From NCBI GenBank assembly GCA_937989765.1, contig CALKRZ010000244.1, forward strand, positions 1 through 33,804: DNA of 33,804 bases, read 5' to 3'. The DNA comes from an uncultured Clostridia bacterium. Its GTDB lineage: Bacteria; Bacillota; Clostridia; Lachnospirales; CALKRZ01. The notes beneath the pieces are model-generated. The model had not been told where the DNA came from and ran no database searches. It saw nothing but the letters and a program-made list of their open reading frames with translations. Below, one piece after another: positions 8,382 to 15,539 of the stretch (position 1 is the stretch's first letter; each line of letters begins with the position of its first letter). The position numbers and the translations under genes were made by a program.

Positions 8382-9106
8382 TCACAGATGATTCAGTGGT
8401 CATGAGAAAAAATCTCAAGTCCATATTGACGACAGGAGGACATAGTGTAATAGGGGAAGCAGCCAATGGTCAGCAAGCTTGTGCTGAATATGAAAAACTG
8501 AAACCAGATCTAGTGACGATGGATATAACCATGCCCGTGATGGATGGAATAGAAGCAGTAAAGAAGCTTATTAAGGATTTTCCAGATGCAAAGATTATCA
8601 TGATCAGTGCGCTAGATCAGAAGAGAATGGTATTTGAGGCTTTGGAAAATGGAGCAAAGCATTATATCGTAAAACCGATTACTGCAGAAAAGGTGTTACA
8701 CATCATACAAGAAGTATTGCAGGAGGAAGATCTTCAAGAGAATCTTTCAGAAGTAAGCAGTATACCTGATCAGGGTACACCTTTTTCTATTGAAAATGTC
8801 AATGGAGAATTTATCGTAAAAATTCATGAACAAATGGATGGAAGTCAGCTGCAGTTTTTACAGATGGCTGTACAAGGATTTCTATTTGTACGCCCCTTAC
8901 AAGTTACTTTTGATTTTGGTCATACTGCCCTATTAGATCTACAAGTCTTAAAACAACTAGGGACGATAGGCAAGAGTATTCATGATATGGGTGGAATATG
9001 TGGGGTTAAAGCTTTTAATGCGCAACTAATAAAACAAATAGAAAATGCAGGATGGGGAGAGTTTACCACCAGCCAAACAAATGATTCTACGGAAGGGGAA
9101 GTATAA
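8366..9106 (+). CDS. Response regulator: receiver domain plus STAS-like domain
   Basis: A 246-residue protein whose ATG lies 16 nt inside the preceding kinase gene, behind AGAGGAGGGG, so the two are translationally coupled. Residues 1-120 are a CheY-like receiver with Asp8/Asp9, phospho-acceptor Asp53 ([13 protein letters not shown]), the Ser/Ala switch position MISA and Lys in IVKPIT. After a linker, residues ~140-235 look like a STAS domain ([21 protein letters not shown]...[21 protein letters not shown]). The usual DSSG loop, which holds the Ser/Thr phosphorylated in anti-anti-sigma factors, reads DLQV, so classic Ser phosphorylation is unlikely. There is no DNA-binding domain. It probably transmits phosphorylation from the upstream kinase into a protein-protein switch; the STAS call is inference from pattern. 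Confidence 0.85.
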   Translation: MARILITDDSVVMRKNLKSILTTGGHSVIGEAANGQQACAEYEKLKPDLVTMDITMPVMDGIEAVKKLIKDFPDAKIIMISALDQKRMVFEALENGAKHYIVKPITAEKVLHIIQEVLQEEDLQENLSEVSSIPDQGTPFSIENVNGEFIVKIHEQMDGSQLQFLQMAVQGFLFVRPLQVTFDFGHTALLDLQVLKQLGTIGKSIHDMGGICGVKAFNAQLIKQIENAGWGEFTTSQTNDSTEGEV

Positions 9107-9810
9107 TGAGTATACATATTGGTGCCAAAATAGGAGAGATTGCAGATACAGTACTGCTCCCAGGAGATCCTCTGCGAGCCAAGGTGATCGCAGAAACCAT
9201 GCTAGGAAATGCGGTATGCTATAACGAGGTACGGGGGATGTATGGTTTTACAGGAACCTATAAAGGCAAAAAGATATCTGTACAGGGAACTGGAATGGGA
9301 ATTCCGTCTATATCCATCTATGTAAATGAATTAATTCAGAGCTATGAGGTGAAAAATCTTATCCGAGTAGGAACTTGTGGAGGAATTCAACCTACCGTAG
9401 CAGTGCGAGACGTGATCTTGGCGATGAGTGCATCGACTACTTCTGGTACGGTTCGTACTCGTTTTCAAGACAGTACCTATGCACCTACAGCGGCGTTTAG
9501 TCTATTAAAGAAAGCGTATGATGCAGCGATCGCAAAAGGAGCGCCTGTAAAGGTAGGGAATGTACTTACGGGAGATTTATTTTATGATGATAGTCAGACG
9601 TGGAAAAAATTTGCAGCGTATGGTGTACTCGGTGTAGAAATGGAAACAGCAGAACTATATACCCTAGCGGCAAAATGGGGTGTCAATGCGTTATCGATCT
9701 TGACGGTCAGTGACAGCCTTGTAACTGGAGAAGAAACTACCTCAGAAGAACGGCAGAACACTTTTAAAACAATGATTGAGATTGCTTTGGAAGCAGCGGT
9801 ACAAATATAA
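9106..9810 (+). CDS. deoD: Purine nucleoside phosphorylase, DeoD type
   Basis: A 234-residue cytosolic enzyme that splits purine (deoxy)ribonucleosides with phosphate to base and (deoxy)ribose-1-phosphate. Length matches the hexameric DeoD family (about 235-240). Phosphate and nucleoside site motifs are intact: [46 protein letters not shown] and VSDSL, whose Asp is the catalytic acid. The ATG overlaps the stop of the receiver-STAS gene by one base (ATAATG), so it is translated from the signalling mRNA. Linkage of a purine salvage enzyme to a kinase-regulator pair is odd; it may just be operon drift, or purine nucleosides may be part of the sensed state. Confidence 0.96.
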   Translation: MSIHIGAKIGEIADTVLLPGDPLRAKVIAETMLGNAVCYNEVRGMYGFTGTYKGKKISVQGTGMGIPSISIYVNELIQSYEVKNLIRVGTCGGIQPTVAVRDVILAMSASTTSGTVRTRFQDSTYAPTAAFSLLKKAYDAAIAKGAPVKVGNVLTGDLFYDDSQTWKKFAAYGVLGVEMETAELYTLAAKWGVNALSILTVSDSLVTGEETTSEERQNTFKTMIEIALEAAVQI

Positions 9811-9835
9811 AAATTGCAGATTACAGAAAAAGAAG

Positions 9836-9966
9836 GTGGTAGGGCAAATATATAAATCTTCCAACAACTGCAAAATCGCACTTGTGTAAAGGGAGGGTGT
9901 AGCTAACACTCTGGGACGTGCTCTTTTGTTGCAGTTGTTTACAGATTTATATATTTACCCTACCAC
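9836..9966 (+). ncRNA. Long imperfect hairpin, candidate structured RNA in the deoD 3' region
   Basis: Outer arms pair over three blocks: GTGGTAGGG (9836-9844) with CCCTACCAC (9958-9966), AAATATATAAATC (9846-9858) with GATTTATATATTT (9944-9956), and AACAACTGCAA (9863-9873) with TTGCAGTTGTT (9929-9939), 33 bp in all, separated by a 1x1 mismatch and a 4x4 internal loop. The apical part has GCAC/GTGC (9878-9881/9918-9921) and GTGT/ACAC closing AGCTA. The purine-rich strand AAAGGGAGGG is left unpaired. A strong terminator follows 25 nt later. It may be a small RNA, an mRNA 3' stabiliser or a relic of a small inverted-repeat element. I do not recognise it as a known riboswitch class. No clear target-site duplication flanks it. 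Confidence 0.55.
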
Positions 9967-9991
9967 TGTATACTTTTTAGGAGATCTCAAG

Positions 9992-10017
9992 ATCCCAGCC
10001 TTTTGGCTGGGATTTTT
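9992..10017 (+). terminator. Rho-independent terminator
   Basis: ATCCCAGCC-TTTT-GGCTGGGAT, a perfect 9-bp stem with tetraloop, followed by TTTTC. It ends the kinase-regulator-deoD unit and the structured element before it. Confidence 0.9.
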
Positions 10018-10096
10018 CTATGTGTGGATATGAATTTATTCAAGATAAGAAAAGTGGGCATACTACGTAGGAAGAATTCATACAGGAGGAACCCAT

Positions 10097-11638
10097 ATGT
10101 TCAAGAATAAAGAAGTAGAAGGAAATGTTTTTACGCATAGTCCGCATTCCTATTGGATCGCGTCTACGGATACGCCAAAGCTTCAAATGCTTACGGAAGA
10201 GACCACAGCCGATGTGGTCATCATCGGGGGAGGCATGGTAGGCATTACTACCGCCTATCTATTAAAAGATGCAGGGCTAAAGATCATCATATTAGAGGGT
10301 AATCGATTGCTAGAAGGGGTCACAGGACATACCACAGCCAAGCTTACGTCCCAGCACAAGATCATCTATGCAGAACTAATCAAGAAATTTGGTCAGGAAA
10401 AGGCACAGATGTATGCGGATGCCAATCAGCAGGCGATAGAAAAAGTGGCATCTATTGTGGAGGACAGAAAGATTGACTGTGACTTTAGTCGGCAGAGGGC
10501 GTATGTATATACTCGTTCAGAGGACTATATAAAGCAGTTAGAAAAAGAAGTACAGGCAGCTCAAAGTTTAGGGATTCCTGCTTCTTTTGAAAGCAAGATC
10601 GATCTCCCTTTTTCCATCAAAGGCGCAGAATGCTTTGAAAACCAAGCTCAATTTCACGTACGAAAATATCTACTGGCATTAGTAGAAGAGATTCAGAAAG
10701 CAGGGGTACAGATTTTTGAGCATTCTAGAGTGATCGATGTAGAAGGGGGGAGTCCGTATAAAGTCATTACCCAAAAAGGCAGTGTTCATGCGGCGAAGGT
10801 TGTGGTAGCATCCCATTATCCTGTTCAAGATCGGTTTGGATTTTATTTTAGTAGGATGTATACGGAGAGATCGTATATACTCGGATTAAAGGTGAAGGAA
10901 AAGTTTTCGGGCGGCATGTATATTACAGCAGAAACGCCTACACACTCTTTCAGATCCCAAGCTACAGAGGATGGAGAGCTGGTACTACTCGCAGGCGAAG
11001 GACATAAAACGGGGCAGGGAGGTCCTACCCATATCCATTACAAAAGACTTTTGGAGTATGCCCAAGAAGTATATGACGTACAGTCTGTACCCTACAGGTG
11101 GTCTGCTCAAGACTGCTATACCGTAGATGGTGTACCCTATATTGGACAGCTTACTGCCCATACACCTCATATGTATGTGGCTACTGGTTTTTTTAAATGG
11201 GGTATGACCAATAGCACGGCAGCAGGAATCATTCTAAGTGATCTACTGCAAGAAAAGGAAAATTCATGGCTCCCTGTATTTGATTCTCTTCGGTTTACAC
11301 CCAAAGAATCTGCAAAAGATTTCATCGTGCAGAATGCCAATGTGGCACAACAATTTGTGGGAGGAAAGATATACAGGCCTTTAGCAGATCAAGAAGATCT
11401 AGCCCATGGAGAAGGCAGAATTATTGAATGCAACGATCAAAAGGTAGGTGCCTATCGGGATGAAACAGGACAGCTCCATATCGTAGACCCGATCTGTCCA
11501 CATATGGGATGTCAGCTCTCATGGAATGAAGCAGAACGAACTTGGGATTGCCCATGTCATGGTTCACGGTATACCTATGAAGGAGAAGTCATCGAAGGGC
11601 CCGCAGTTCATGGACTTACGAAAATAGAGATAGAATAA
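10097..11638 (+). CDS. FAD-dependent oxidoreductase with C-terminal Rieske [2Fe-2S] domain
   Basis: A 513-residue protein. Residues ~38-400 are a DAO/GlpO-type FAD oxidoreductase: the dinucleotide-binding motif DVVIIGGGMVGITTAYLL, then LEGNRLLEGVTGHTTAKLT, and a C-terminal flavin contact MYVATGFFKWGMTNSTAAG. Residues ~425-513 form a Rieske domain with cluster ligands C467-P-H469 and C485-x2-H488, plus C472 and C487 that would form the stabilising disulfide (CPHMGC, CPCHGS). The same fusion is known in Bacillus YhfW-type proteins of unknown substrate. It is expected to pass electrons between an amine- or hydroxy-acid-like substrate and the cluster. Start ATG follows AGGAGG at normal spacing. 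It stands alone with its own flanking gaps. No signal peptide, hence cytosolic. Confidence 0.93.
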   Translation: MFKNKEVEGNVFTHSPHSYWIASTDTPKLQMLTEETTADVVIIGGGMVGITTAYLLKDAGLKIIILEGNRLLEGVTGHTTAKLTSQHKIIYAELIKKFGQEKAQMYADANQQAIEKVASIVEDRKIDCDFSRQRAYVYTRSEDYIKQLEKEVQAAQSLGIPASFESKIDLPFSIKGAECFENQAQFHVRKYLLALVEEIQKAGVQIFEHSRVIDVEGGSPYKVITQKGSVHAAKVVVASHYPVQDRFGFYFSRMYTERSYILGLKVKEKFSGGMYITAETPTHSFRSQATEDGELVLLAGEGHKTGQGGPTHIHYKRLLEYAQEVYDVQSVPYRWSAQDCYTVDGVPYIGQLTAHTPHMYVATGFFKWGMTNSTAAGIILSDLLQEKENSWLPVFDSLRFTPKESAKDFIVQNANVAQQFVGGKIYRPLADQEDLAHGEGRIIECNDQKVGAYRDETGQLHIVDPICPHMGCQLSWNEAERTWDCPCHGSRYTYEGEVIEGPAVHGLTKIEIE

Positions 11639-11658
11639 TCTCCTCATTTTTAGAGGAG

Positions 11659-11669
11659 TATGATATAAT
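11659..11669 (+). promoter_or_regulatory. Extended -10 promoter for the GerW-like gene
   Basis: TATGATATAAT matches the Gram-positive TRTGN-TATAAT extended -10 exactly. It lies 40 nt before the ATG at 11709. A short stem CTCCTC/GAGGAG (11640-11658) just upstream has no T-tract, so it is a poor terminator. Confidence 0.6.
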
Positions 11670-11708
11670 GATTTTGTGGAGAATACTGGGAATGGAAGGA
11701 GGCTGTAT

Positions 11709-12095
11709 ATGAGTATTTATGAAACATTTAAAACGGTAATGAGCCAGATTTTAGATACTACGCAGATAAAGACTGTGTTTGGAGACCCGATCCGAACAGA
11801 AAACAAAGTAGTGATTCCAGCAGCGAAAGTAAAATATATGTTTTGGGGCGGTGGTGGCGGAGGTCACACCCAAAGTCAAAAGGATAATCAAAGAGAAGCA
11901 GAAGAAGATGGGTGCAATGGAATCGGTGGGGGCGGCGGCGGCGGAGCCGGTGTCAGCACTCGAGCTGTAGGCGTTTATGAGATCACAGATAAAGAGACAA
12001 AATTTATTCCTGTGGTCGATACCAAATATATTGTGATGATGGTCATGGGTTTTTTATTTGTGATGTACAAGATATCAAAAAAAAGCGAACGGTAA
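11709..12095 (+). CDS. GerW/YtfJ-family sporulation protein with C-terminal membrane segment
   Basis: A 128-residue protein of the YtfJ (GerW) family, which in Bacillus is needed for normal germination. Hallmarks are VFGDPI...ENKVVIPAAKVKYMFWGGGGGG, a second glycine run (GIGGGGGGGAG) and a following beta segment VSTRAVGVYEITDKETKFIPVVD. The family order is VFGxP, IIPxxxVxxGxGGG, GGGGGGG, then PxAfxv. Unlike the usual soluble form it ends in a hydrophobic stretch (YIVMMVMGFLFVMYKI) and a basic tail, so it is probably membrane-anchored. I chose ATG 11709 because AAGGAGG lies 6 nt upstream; an in-frame GTG at 11676 has no such site. The variable loop between glycine runs is highly charged (SQKDNQREAEEDG). 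Confidence 0.85.
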   Translation: MSIYETFKTVMSQILDTTQIKTVFGDPIRTENKVVIPAAKVKYMFWGGGGGGHTQSQKDNQREAEEDGCNGIGGGGGGGAGVSTRAVGVYEITDKETKFIPVVDTKYIVMMVMGFLFVMYKISKKSER

Positions 12096-12136
12096 AGAAA
12101 TTAAAAAATAACGCGCAAGATATAGGAACCTGATAG

Positions 12137-12174
12137 AAAAAGCCACCTTGAAATTTATTTCAAGGTGGCTTTTT
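12137..12174 (+). terminator. Rho-independent terminator of the GerW-like gene
   Basis: Two 18-base arms, 12137-12154 and 12157-12174, are perfectly complementary (core GCCACCTTGAAAT/ATTTCAAGGTGGC) and end in TTTTT. Symmetry of A and T runs would let it work on both strands. Its core CCACCTTGA recurs in the terminator at 15487-15528. Confidence 0.9.
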
Positions 12175-12452
12175 GTAGGCAGTGTGATCGGAATCTCCAA
12201 AGCCACAGACTCCGTAGACTACGAATACGATATCTTAAATAGACTCATCAGCACCAGAGACACCAAAGAATCAGAAAAAGAAGGAAAACAATACACCTAT
12301 GACGACTTTGAAACCGAGTCAAAACAGTGACTTAACTCGGTCACAATGGAGGCGGCAACAGTCCGATCCTCTCACCGCGACAAAATAAAGACAAGAACAA
12401 CCCAGGCAACCACTATGGTAATCTCTGGCTTAAAACACCACTAGTAAAATAG
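12175..12452 (+). pseudogene. RHS/YD-repeat protein remnant
   Basis: Immediately after the terminator, one frame reads SVDYEYDILNRLIST...GKQYTYDDFE, which is a YD-repeat signature, and stops at 12330. A different frame from 12345 reads NGGGNSPILSPRQNKD, continues NNPGNHYGNLWLKTPLVK, and stops at 12452; this looks like the C-terminal end of such a protein. No start or ribosome binding site exists and the frames do not join. I read this as the decayed tail of a deleted RHS gene. The next gene encodes an Rpn-type nuclease, fitting a rearranged spot. The YD repeat is clear; that the second fragment belongs to the same gene is inference. Confidence 0.65.
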
Positions 12453-12507
12453 CCGCAGATTTGATAAAATAAACATATACTATCCTATTACTACGTATGG
12501 AGAAAAC

Positions 12508-13482
12508 ATGATGAAAATTGATGACACACAACGACGAACAGTAGAGCCAAGTGGAAATACCAAACATCAAATACAAGACAAAGGCTATAAAAAACTCTTT
12601 CAAAATAAAGAAATATTTCTAGAATTCTTACATACCTTTATACATGAAGAATGGGTAAAAGATATACAAGAAAATGATCTAATCAGAGTAGATAAAGAAT
12701 ATGTACTAGAAGACTATAGAAAAAAAGAATCCGATATTGTCTATCGGATGAAGCTAAAACATCCAACAACGGGACAAGAAAAAGAAGTAATCTTCTACAT
12801 TCTGCTCGAACTGCAATCAAGAGTAGACAGGATGATGCCATATCGGCTACTTATGTATATGATACAGATATGGAAACAAGATTTAACAAATATAACGATA
12901 GAAGAAACCAATAAAAAAGACTTTAAGCTTCCAGCCATTATTCCGATTGTACTTTATAATGGAGCAAGTGAGTGGGATGCAGGTATGCAATTTAGAGACT
13001 TACAGAATGCATCTGAAAGATTTGGAGAATACGTAGTAGACTTTAAATATATCCTAGTCAATACCAATAGCTATACAGAAGCAGATTTACTAAACATATC
13101 GAATGCCATTTCATGTATCATTATGATGGACCAATCGGTTGTTGGGAAAGATAAAGATGTGATGATTCGAAGACTAAACGAAATTATAGCAATCAAAGAT
13201 CAACTACCTGTACAAAAGATGGATTTAATATTTGAATGGTTGATGGAAGTACTAATGAAACGATTTCCAGAAAAAGAAGTCAAGAAAATCATTCAAAGTA
13301 TGAAGGAGGGTAAGACTATGACATATGCGATTGAAAGGCTATTTGATGAAGCAGAAGAAAAAGGCAAGATAGAAACAGCAAAAGTAGCCTTGATAGAAGG
13401 ACTCCCCATAGAACTGATTAAAAAGTTGACAGGACTAGAAATAGAAAAAATAGAAGAATTGCAGAGACAAATAGTGCATTAA
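12508..13482 (+). CDS. Rpn-family PD-(D/E)XK nuclease (putative transposase-like protein)
   Basis: A 324-residue member of the Rpn/YhgA-like family, magnesium-dependent DNA nucleases that promote RecA-independent recombination in characterised members. The family N-terminus DKGYKKLFQNKEIFLEFL is present. Catalytic residues are Asp76 (KKESDIVY) and Glu101-x-Gln103 (YILLELQSRVD), followed by MPYRLLMYM and PAIIPIVLYNG. The C-terminus has the variable helix-turn-helix-like tail GLPIELIKKLTGLEIEKIEEL. GGAGAA precedes the ATG pair at 12508. All core residues look intact, so it is probably functional. These genes occur in many dispersed copies in Clostridia. Its place beside an RHS remnant suggests a rearrangement-prone site. 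No inverted repeats typical of an insertion sequence were found. Confidence 0.92.
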   Translation: MMKIDDTQRRTVEPSGNTKHQIQDKGYKKLFQNKEIFLEFLHTFIHEEWVKDIQENDLIRVDKEYVLEDYRKKESDIVYRMKLKHPTTGQEKEVIFYILLELQSRVDRMMPYRLLMYMIQIWKQDLTNITIEETNKKDFKLPAIIPIVLYNGASEWDAGMQFRDLQNASERFGEYVVDFKYILVNTNSYTEADLLNISNAISCIIMMDQSVVGKDKDVMIRRLNEIIAIKDQLPVQKMDLIFEWLMEVLMKRFPEKEVKKIIQSMKEGKTMTYAIERLFDEAEEKGKIETAKVALIEGLPIELIKKLTGLEIEKIEELQRQIVH

Positions 13483-13493
13483 ATTGATTTCAT

Positions 13494-13533
13494 AAAGCCT
13501 AGAAACAGAATATATCTCTGTTTTAGGCTTTTA
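13494..13533 (+). terminator. Terminator of the Rpn-type gene
   Basis: AAAGCCTA...TAGGCTTT with inner AAACAGA/TCTGTTT, one bulged G, followed by a T-rich run. It lies 12 nt past the stop. Confidence 0.8.
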
Positions 13534-13564
13534 TTGTTTTAGATCAATATGTAAATTTGTTGAA

Positions 13565-13747
13565 TTGGCTGTACAAGTAAAATGTATTGGGAATATTGGT
13601 GACAAAGTATTACTGCCAATTTTAAATAAATTGGGAGACACTGTAGAAATAAAATATCCTTTAAAGACAGGAGAAATATATGATGATCTGATAGAAAACG
13701 AAGATGAAGTAATATATCTTTTTGAAACGCAAGGAGGTAATAAATAA
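13565..13747 (+). CDS. Possible small hypothetical protein or gene remnant
   Basis: The frame encodes 60 residues from a TTG (QVKCIGNIGDKVLLPILNKL and on to YDDLIENEDEVIYLFETQGG). It is acidic, has protein-like composition, and continues open upstream into the terminator of the previous gene. There is no ribosome binding site before the TTG. I do not recognise it. It is either a decayed C-terminal fragment or a small gene with a poor start. The rest of the gap up to 13814 holds only a weak -35-like TTGAAC (13765-13770) before the SLH gene. Confidence 0.3.
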   Translation: MAVQVKCIGNIGDKVLLPILNKLGDTVEIKYPLKTGEIYDDLIENEDEVIYLFETQGGNK

Positions 13748-13814
13748 CAGTTTTTAATCTTAACTTGAACCAAAGGTGCATAAGTTTTAATCTTAGAAAA
13801 TTGGAGGAATTCAT

Positions 13815-14582
13815 ATGTTTAAAAAGTTATTATCATTAGTTTTAGTAGTCAGTTTTACTTTCAACACTGTAATCTATGCCAATTCTGTTACGGAGGAGAT
13901 GAAAGATATAGGCAGCGAGGGTACTGTAGAGATTATTAAAAATCAAGTAGATGCCGTGGGGGTCAGTGGGAAGGTAGTTTTTAATGTGGGTGCTGAACTA
14001 CTAGAGATTGCAGGGTTGCAGGATATGAAAGGAGAAATGCTTAGTAAAGTTAAAGTGTATGCAGTGGAAGTTTTTGTGGATATAAAGAGTAGTGATTGGT
14101 TTGCTGACTCCATGAGCAAGCTTGTTGGCATCGGGGTTTTAAATGGATATGATGGGAAACTGAATCCAAATGAGCAGATCAAGGCAGATGAATTTGTCAA
14201 AATGACTATAACAGCTATGGGATATACGGATATTCAAAATGGATCGGAGTATTGGGCTATGAATTATATCGTAAAAGCTACAGAACTTGGGCTTGTAAGG
14301 AATGGAGAATTTGATGAGTATAATAGAGCGATCACAAGGGAAGAAATGGCTAGGATCATTGTAAGAGTTGTAAATGAAGATGCAACAGTAGATATGGACA
14401 AAGTATCGGCTGCATTTACGGATTGGAGTACAGTGACCTATAAAGACGATTTTGCCAAGGCTGTAATGTTGGGGATCATGGGTGGCTATCCTGATAGGAC
14501 TGTAAGAGCTGCAGCAAGTGCAACAAGGGCAGAAGCTACTACGATGATTGTTAGATTGATTGATCCAAGTGCGAGATTTTGA
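13815..14582 (+). CDS. Secreted SLH-domain protein
   Basis: A 255-residue exported protein starting at ATG 13815 behind GGAGG. Residues 1-22 are a signal peptide (KKLLSLVLVVSFTFNTVIYA). A short N-terminal region (~23-85) precedes three S-layer homology domains: FVDIKSSDWFADSMSKLVGIGVLNGY (~87-138), a second with YWAMNYIVKATELGLV and ITREEMARIIVRVV (~139-190), and a third with DDFAKAVMLGIMGGY and ATRAEATTMIVRLID (~200-251). SLH triplets bind pyruvylated cell-wall polymers and anchor proteins at the surface. With little else in the chain it could be a short wall-bound structural protein, or the N-terminal remainder of a larger protein, because it runs out right into the next gene (23-nt overlap). 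Confidence 0.9.
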   Translation: MFKKLLSLVLVVSFTFNTVIYANSVTEEMKDIGSEGTVEIIKNQVDAVGVSGKVVFNVGAELLEIAGLQDMKGEMLSKVKVYAVEVFVDIKSSDWFADSMSKLVGIGVLNGYDGKLNPNEQIKADEFVKMTITAMGYTDIQNGSEYWAMNYIVKATELGLVRNGEFDEYNRAITREEMARIIVRVVNEDATVDMDKVSAAFTDWSTVTYKDDFAKAVMLGIMGGYPDRTVRAAASATRAEATTMIVRLIDPSARF

Positions 14583-15486
14583 TGGATTGGTTTGTGCACT
14601 GTTGCTCAAAGAGAAAGACTTAATTGACGAGATTAGATTTGTACATCCCAAGGATATGCAGGATGGTAAGATTCCTGTAACCGATAAGGATATTACTACG
14701 AATCTTCCTTATGTAGAAGGCGTATATTTGGCATTTGACCATCATTTAAGCGAAACGGTTCGTAATACACAAAAGCATTCTAATCATATTATAGATCCCC
14801 ATGCTCCATCAGCAGCAAGAGTAGTGTATGACTACTATGGAGGTAAAGAAGAATTCCCCAGAGTTTCTGATGAGATGATGCTAGCAGTAGATAAAGCAGA
14901 TTCAGCTCAGTTTACCATGGAAGATGTCCTAGACCCAAAGGGTTGGGAGCTTTTGAGCTTTCTCATGGATGCGAGAACCGGTTTGGGGCGTTTTCGCACA
15001 TTTACAGTGTCTAATTACGCACTGATGATGAACTTGATCGATTACTGCAGAGATCATACGATAGAAGAAATTCTGCAGCTGCCTGATGTGGATGAAAGAG
15101 TAAATCTGTATATGGAACATGTAGAGCGTTTTAAACAAATGATGAGAAAAAGAGCAGTAGTACAGGAGAATGTATTAGTGATTGACCTGCGAGAGGAGGA
15201 TACGATATGGGCAGGGAACCGCTTTATCGTCTATGCCATGTATCCAGAATGCAATATTTCTGCACAGATCATGTGGGGACTCAATAGACAAAATACGGTA
15301 TGTACCATAGGAAAATCTATCTTTGACCGCAGTTCTACGTTGAATATAGGAGATCTTATGTTACAGTATGGCGGTGGCGGGCATATGAATGCAGGTACCT
15401 GCCAAGTAGACAACGATGCAGCAGCTCAGTTGCTTCCAGAGATCGTAAACAAACTGAAAGATACAGCACAAGATGTAGGAGCGTAA
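14560..15486 (+). CDS. DHH-family phosphoesterase
   Basis: A 308-residue cytosolic phosphoesterase of the DHH/DHHA1 superfamily, Mn-dependent enzymes that cleave phosphoanhydride or phosphodiester bonds (NrnA, exopolyphosphatase-like). Metal-site motifs are DFDG (residues 6-9), the HPKDMQ segment, FDHH, and a C-terminal DHHA1 domain with QYGGGGHMNAGTC. The only start that keeps DFDG is TTG 14560, since TGA directly precedes it. No ribosome binding site is seen and the start lies within the SLH gene. Relatives normally read about M-x-LVTRxDFDG, so the N-terminus is a few residues short or altered. Translation may depend on coupling to the SLH gene, or the junction may come from a deletion. The substrate is not predictable from sequence alone. 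Confidence 0.85.
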   Translation: MIQVRDFDGLVCALLLKEKDLIDEIRFVHPKDMQDGKIPVTDKDITTNLPYVEGVYLAFDHHLSETVRNTQKHSNHIIDPHAPSAARVVYDYYGGKEEFPRVSDEMMLAVDKADSAQFTMEDVLDPKGWELLSFLMDARTGLGRFRTFTVSNYALMMNLIDYCRDHTIEEILQLPDVDERVNLYMEHVERFKQMMRKRAVVQENVLVIDLREEDTIWAGNRFIVYAMYPECNISAQIMWGLNRQNTVCTIGKSIFDRSSTLNIGDLMLQYGGGGHMNAGTCQVDNDAAAQLLPEIVNKLKDTAQDVGA

Positions 15487-15528
15487 TACAAGAACCACCT
15501 TGAGATGAAATTCAAGGTGGTTCTTGTA
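15487..15528. terminator. Bidirectional terminator between convergent genes
   Basis: Two perfect 17-base arms (15487-15503 and 15512-15528, core AAGAACCACCTTGA/TCAAGGTGGTTCTT) with loop GATGAAAT. It starts right after the DHH stop and ends 12 nt before the stop of the minus-strand kinase. Confidence 0.8.
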
Positions 15529-15539
15529 TGTTTAATGGA

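Noticed and set aside
9836-9966. Known riboswitch or 6S RNA
   Set aside because: No conserved core that I recognise (T-box, SAM, purine, c-di-GMP, TPP); too short for 6S RNA; position is after, not before, a gene.
10059-10065. CATACTA as a sigma-G or sigma-E type -10 before the FAD-Rieske gene
   Set aside because: No matching -35 at 15-18 bp; a 7-base match is expected by chance.
12148-12330. A stand-alone small gene of 60 residues
   Set aside because: Its ATG-like start lies inside the terminator stem. The YD-repeat sequence after it is better read as a gene remnant.
13531-13814. Two minus-strand frames of 80 and 91 residues in the Rpn-SLH gap
   Set aside because: No ribosome binding site, low-complexity hydrophobic translation, mutually overlapping; no recognisable domain.
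14139-14651. A 170-residue minus-strand frame opposite the SLH and DHH genes
   Set aside because: Ser/Cys/Ile-rich shadow composition, no ribosome binding site, fully antisense to well-supported genes.
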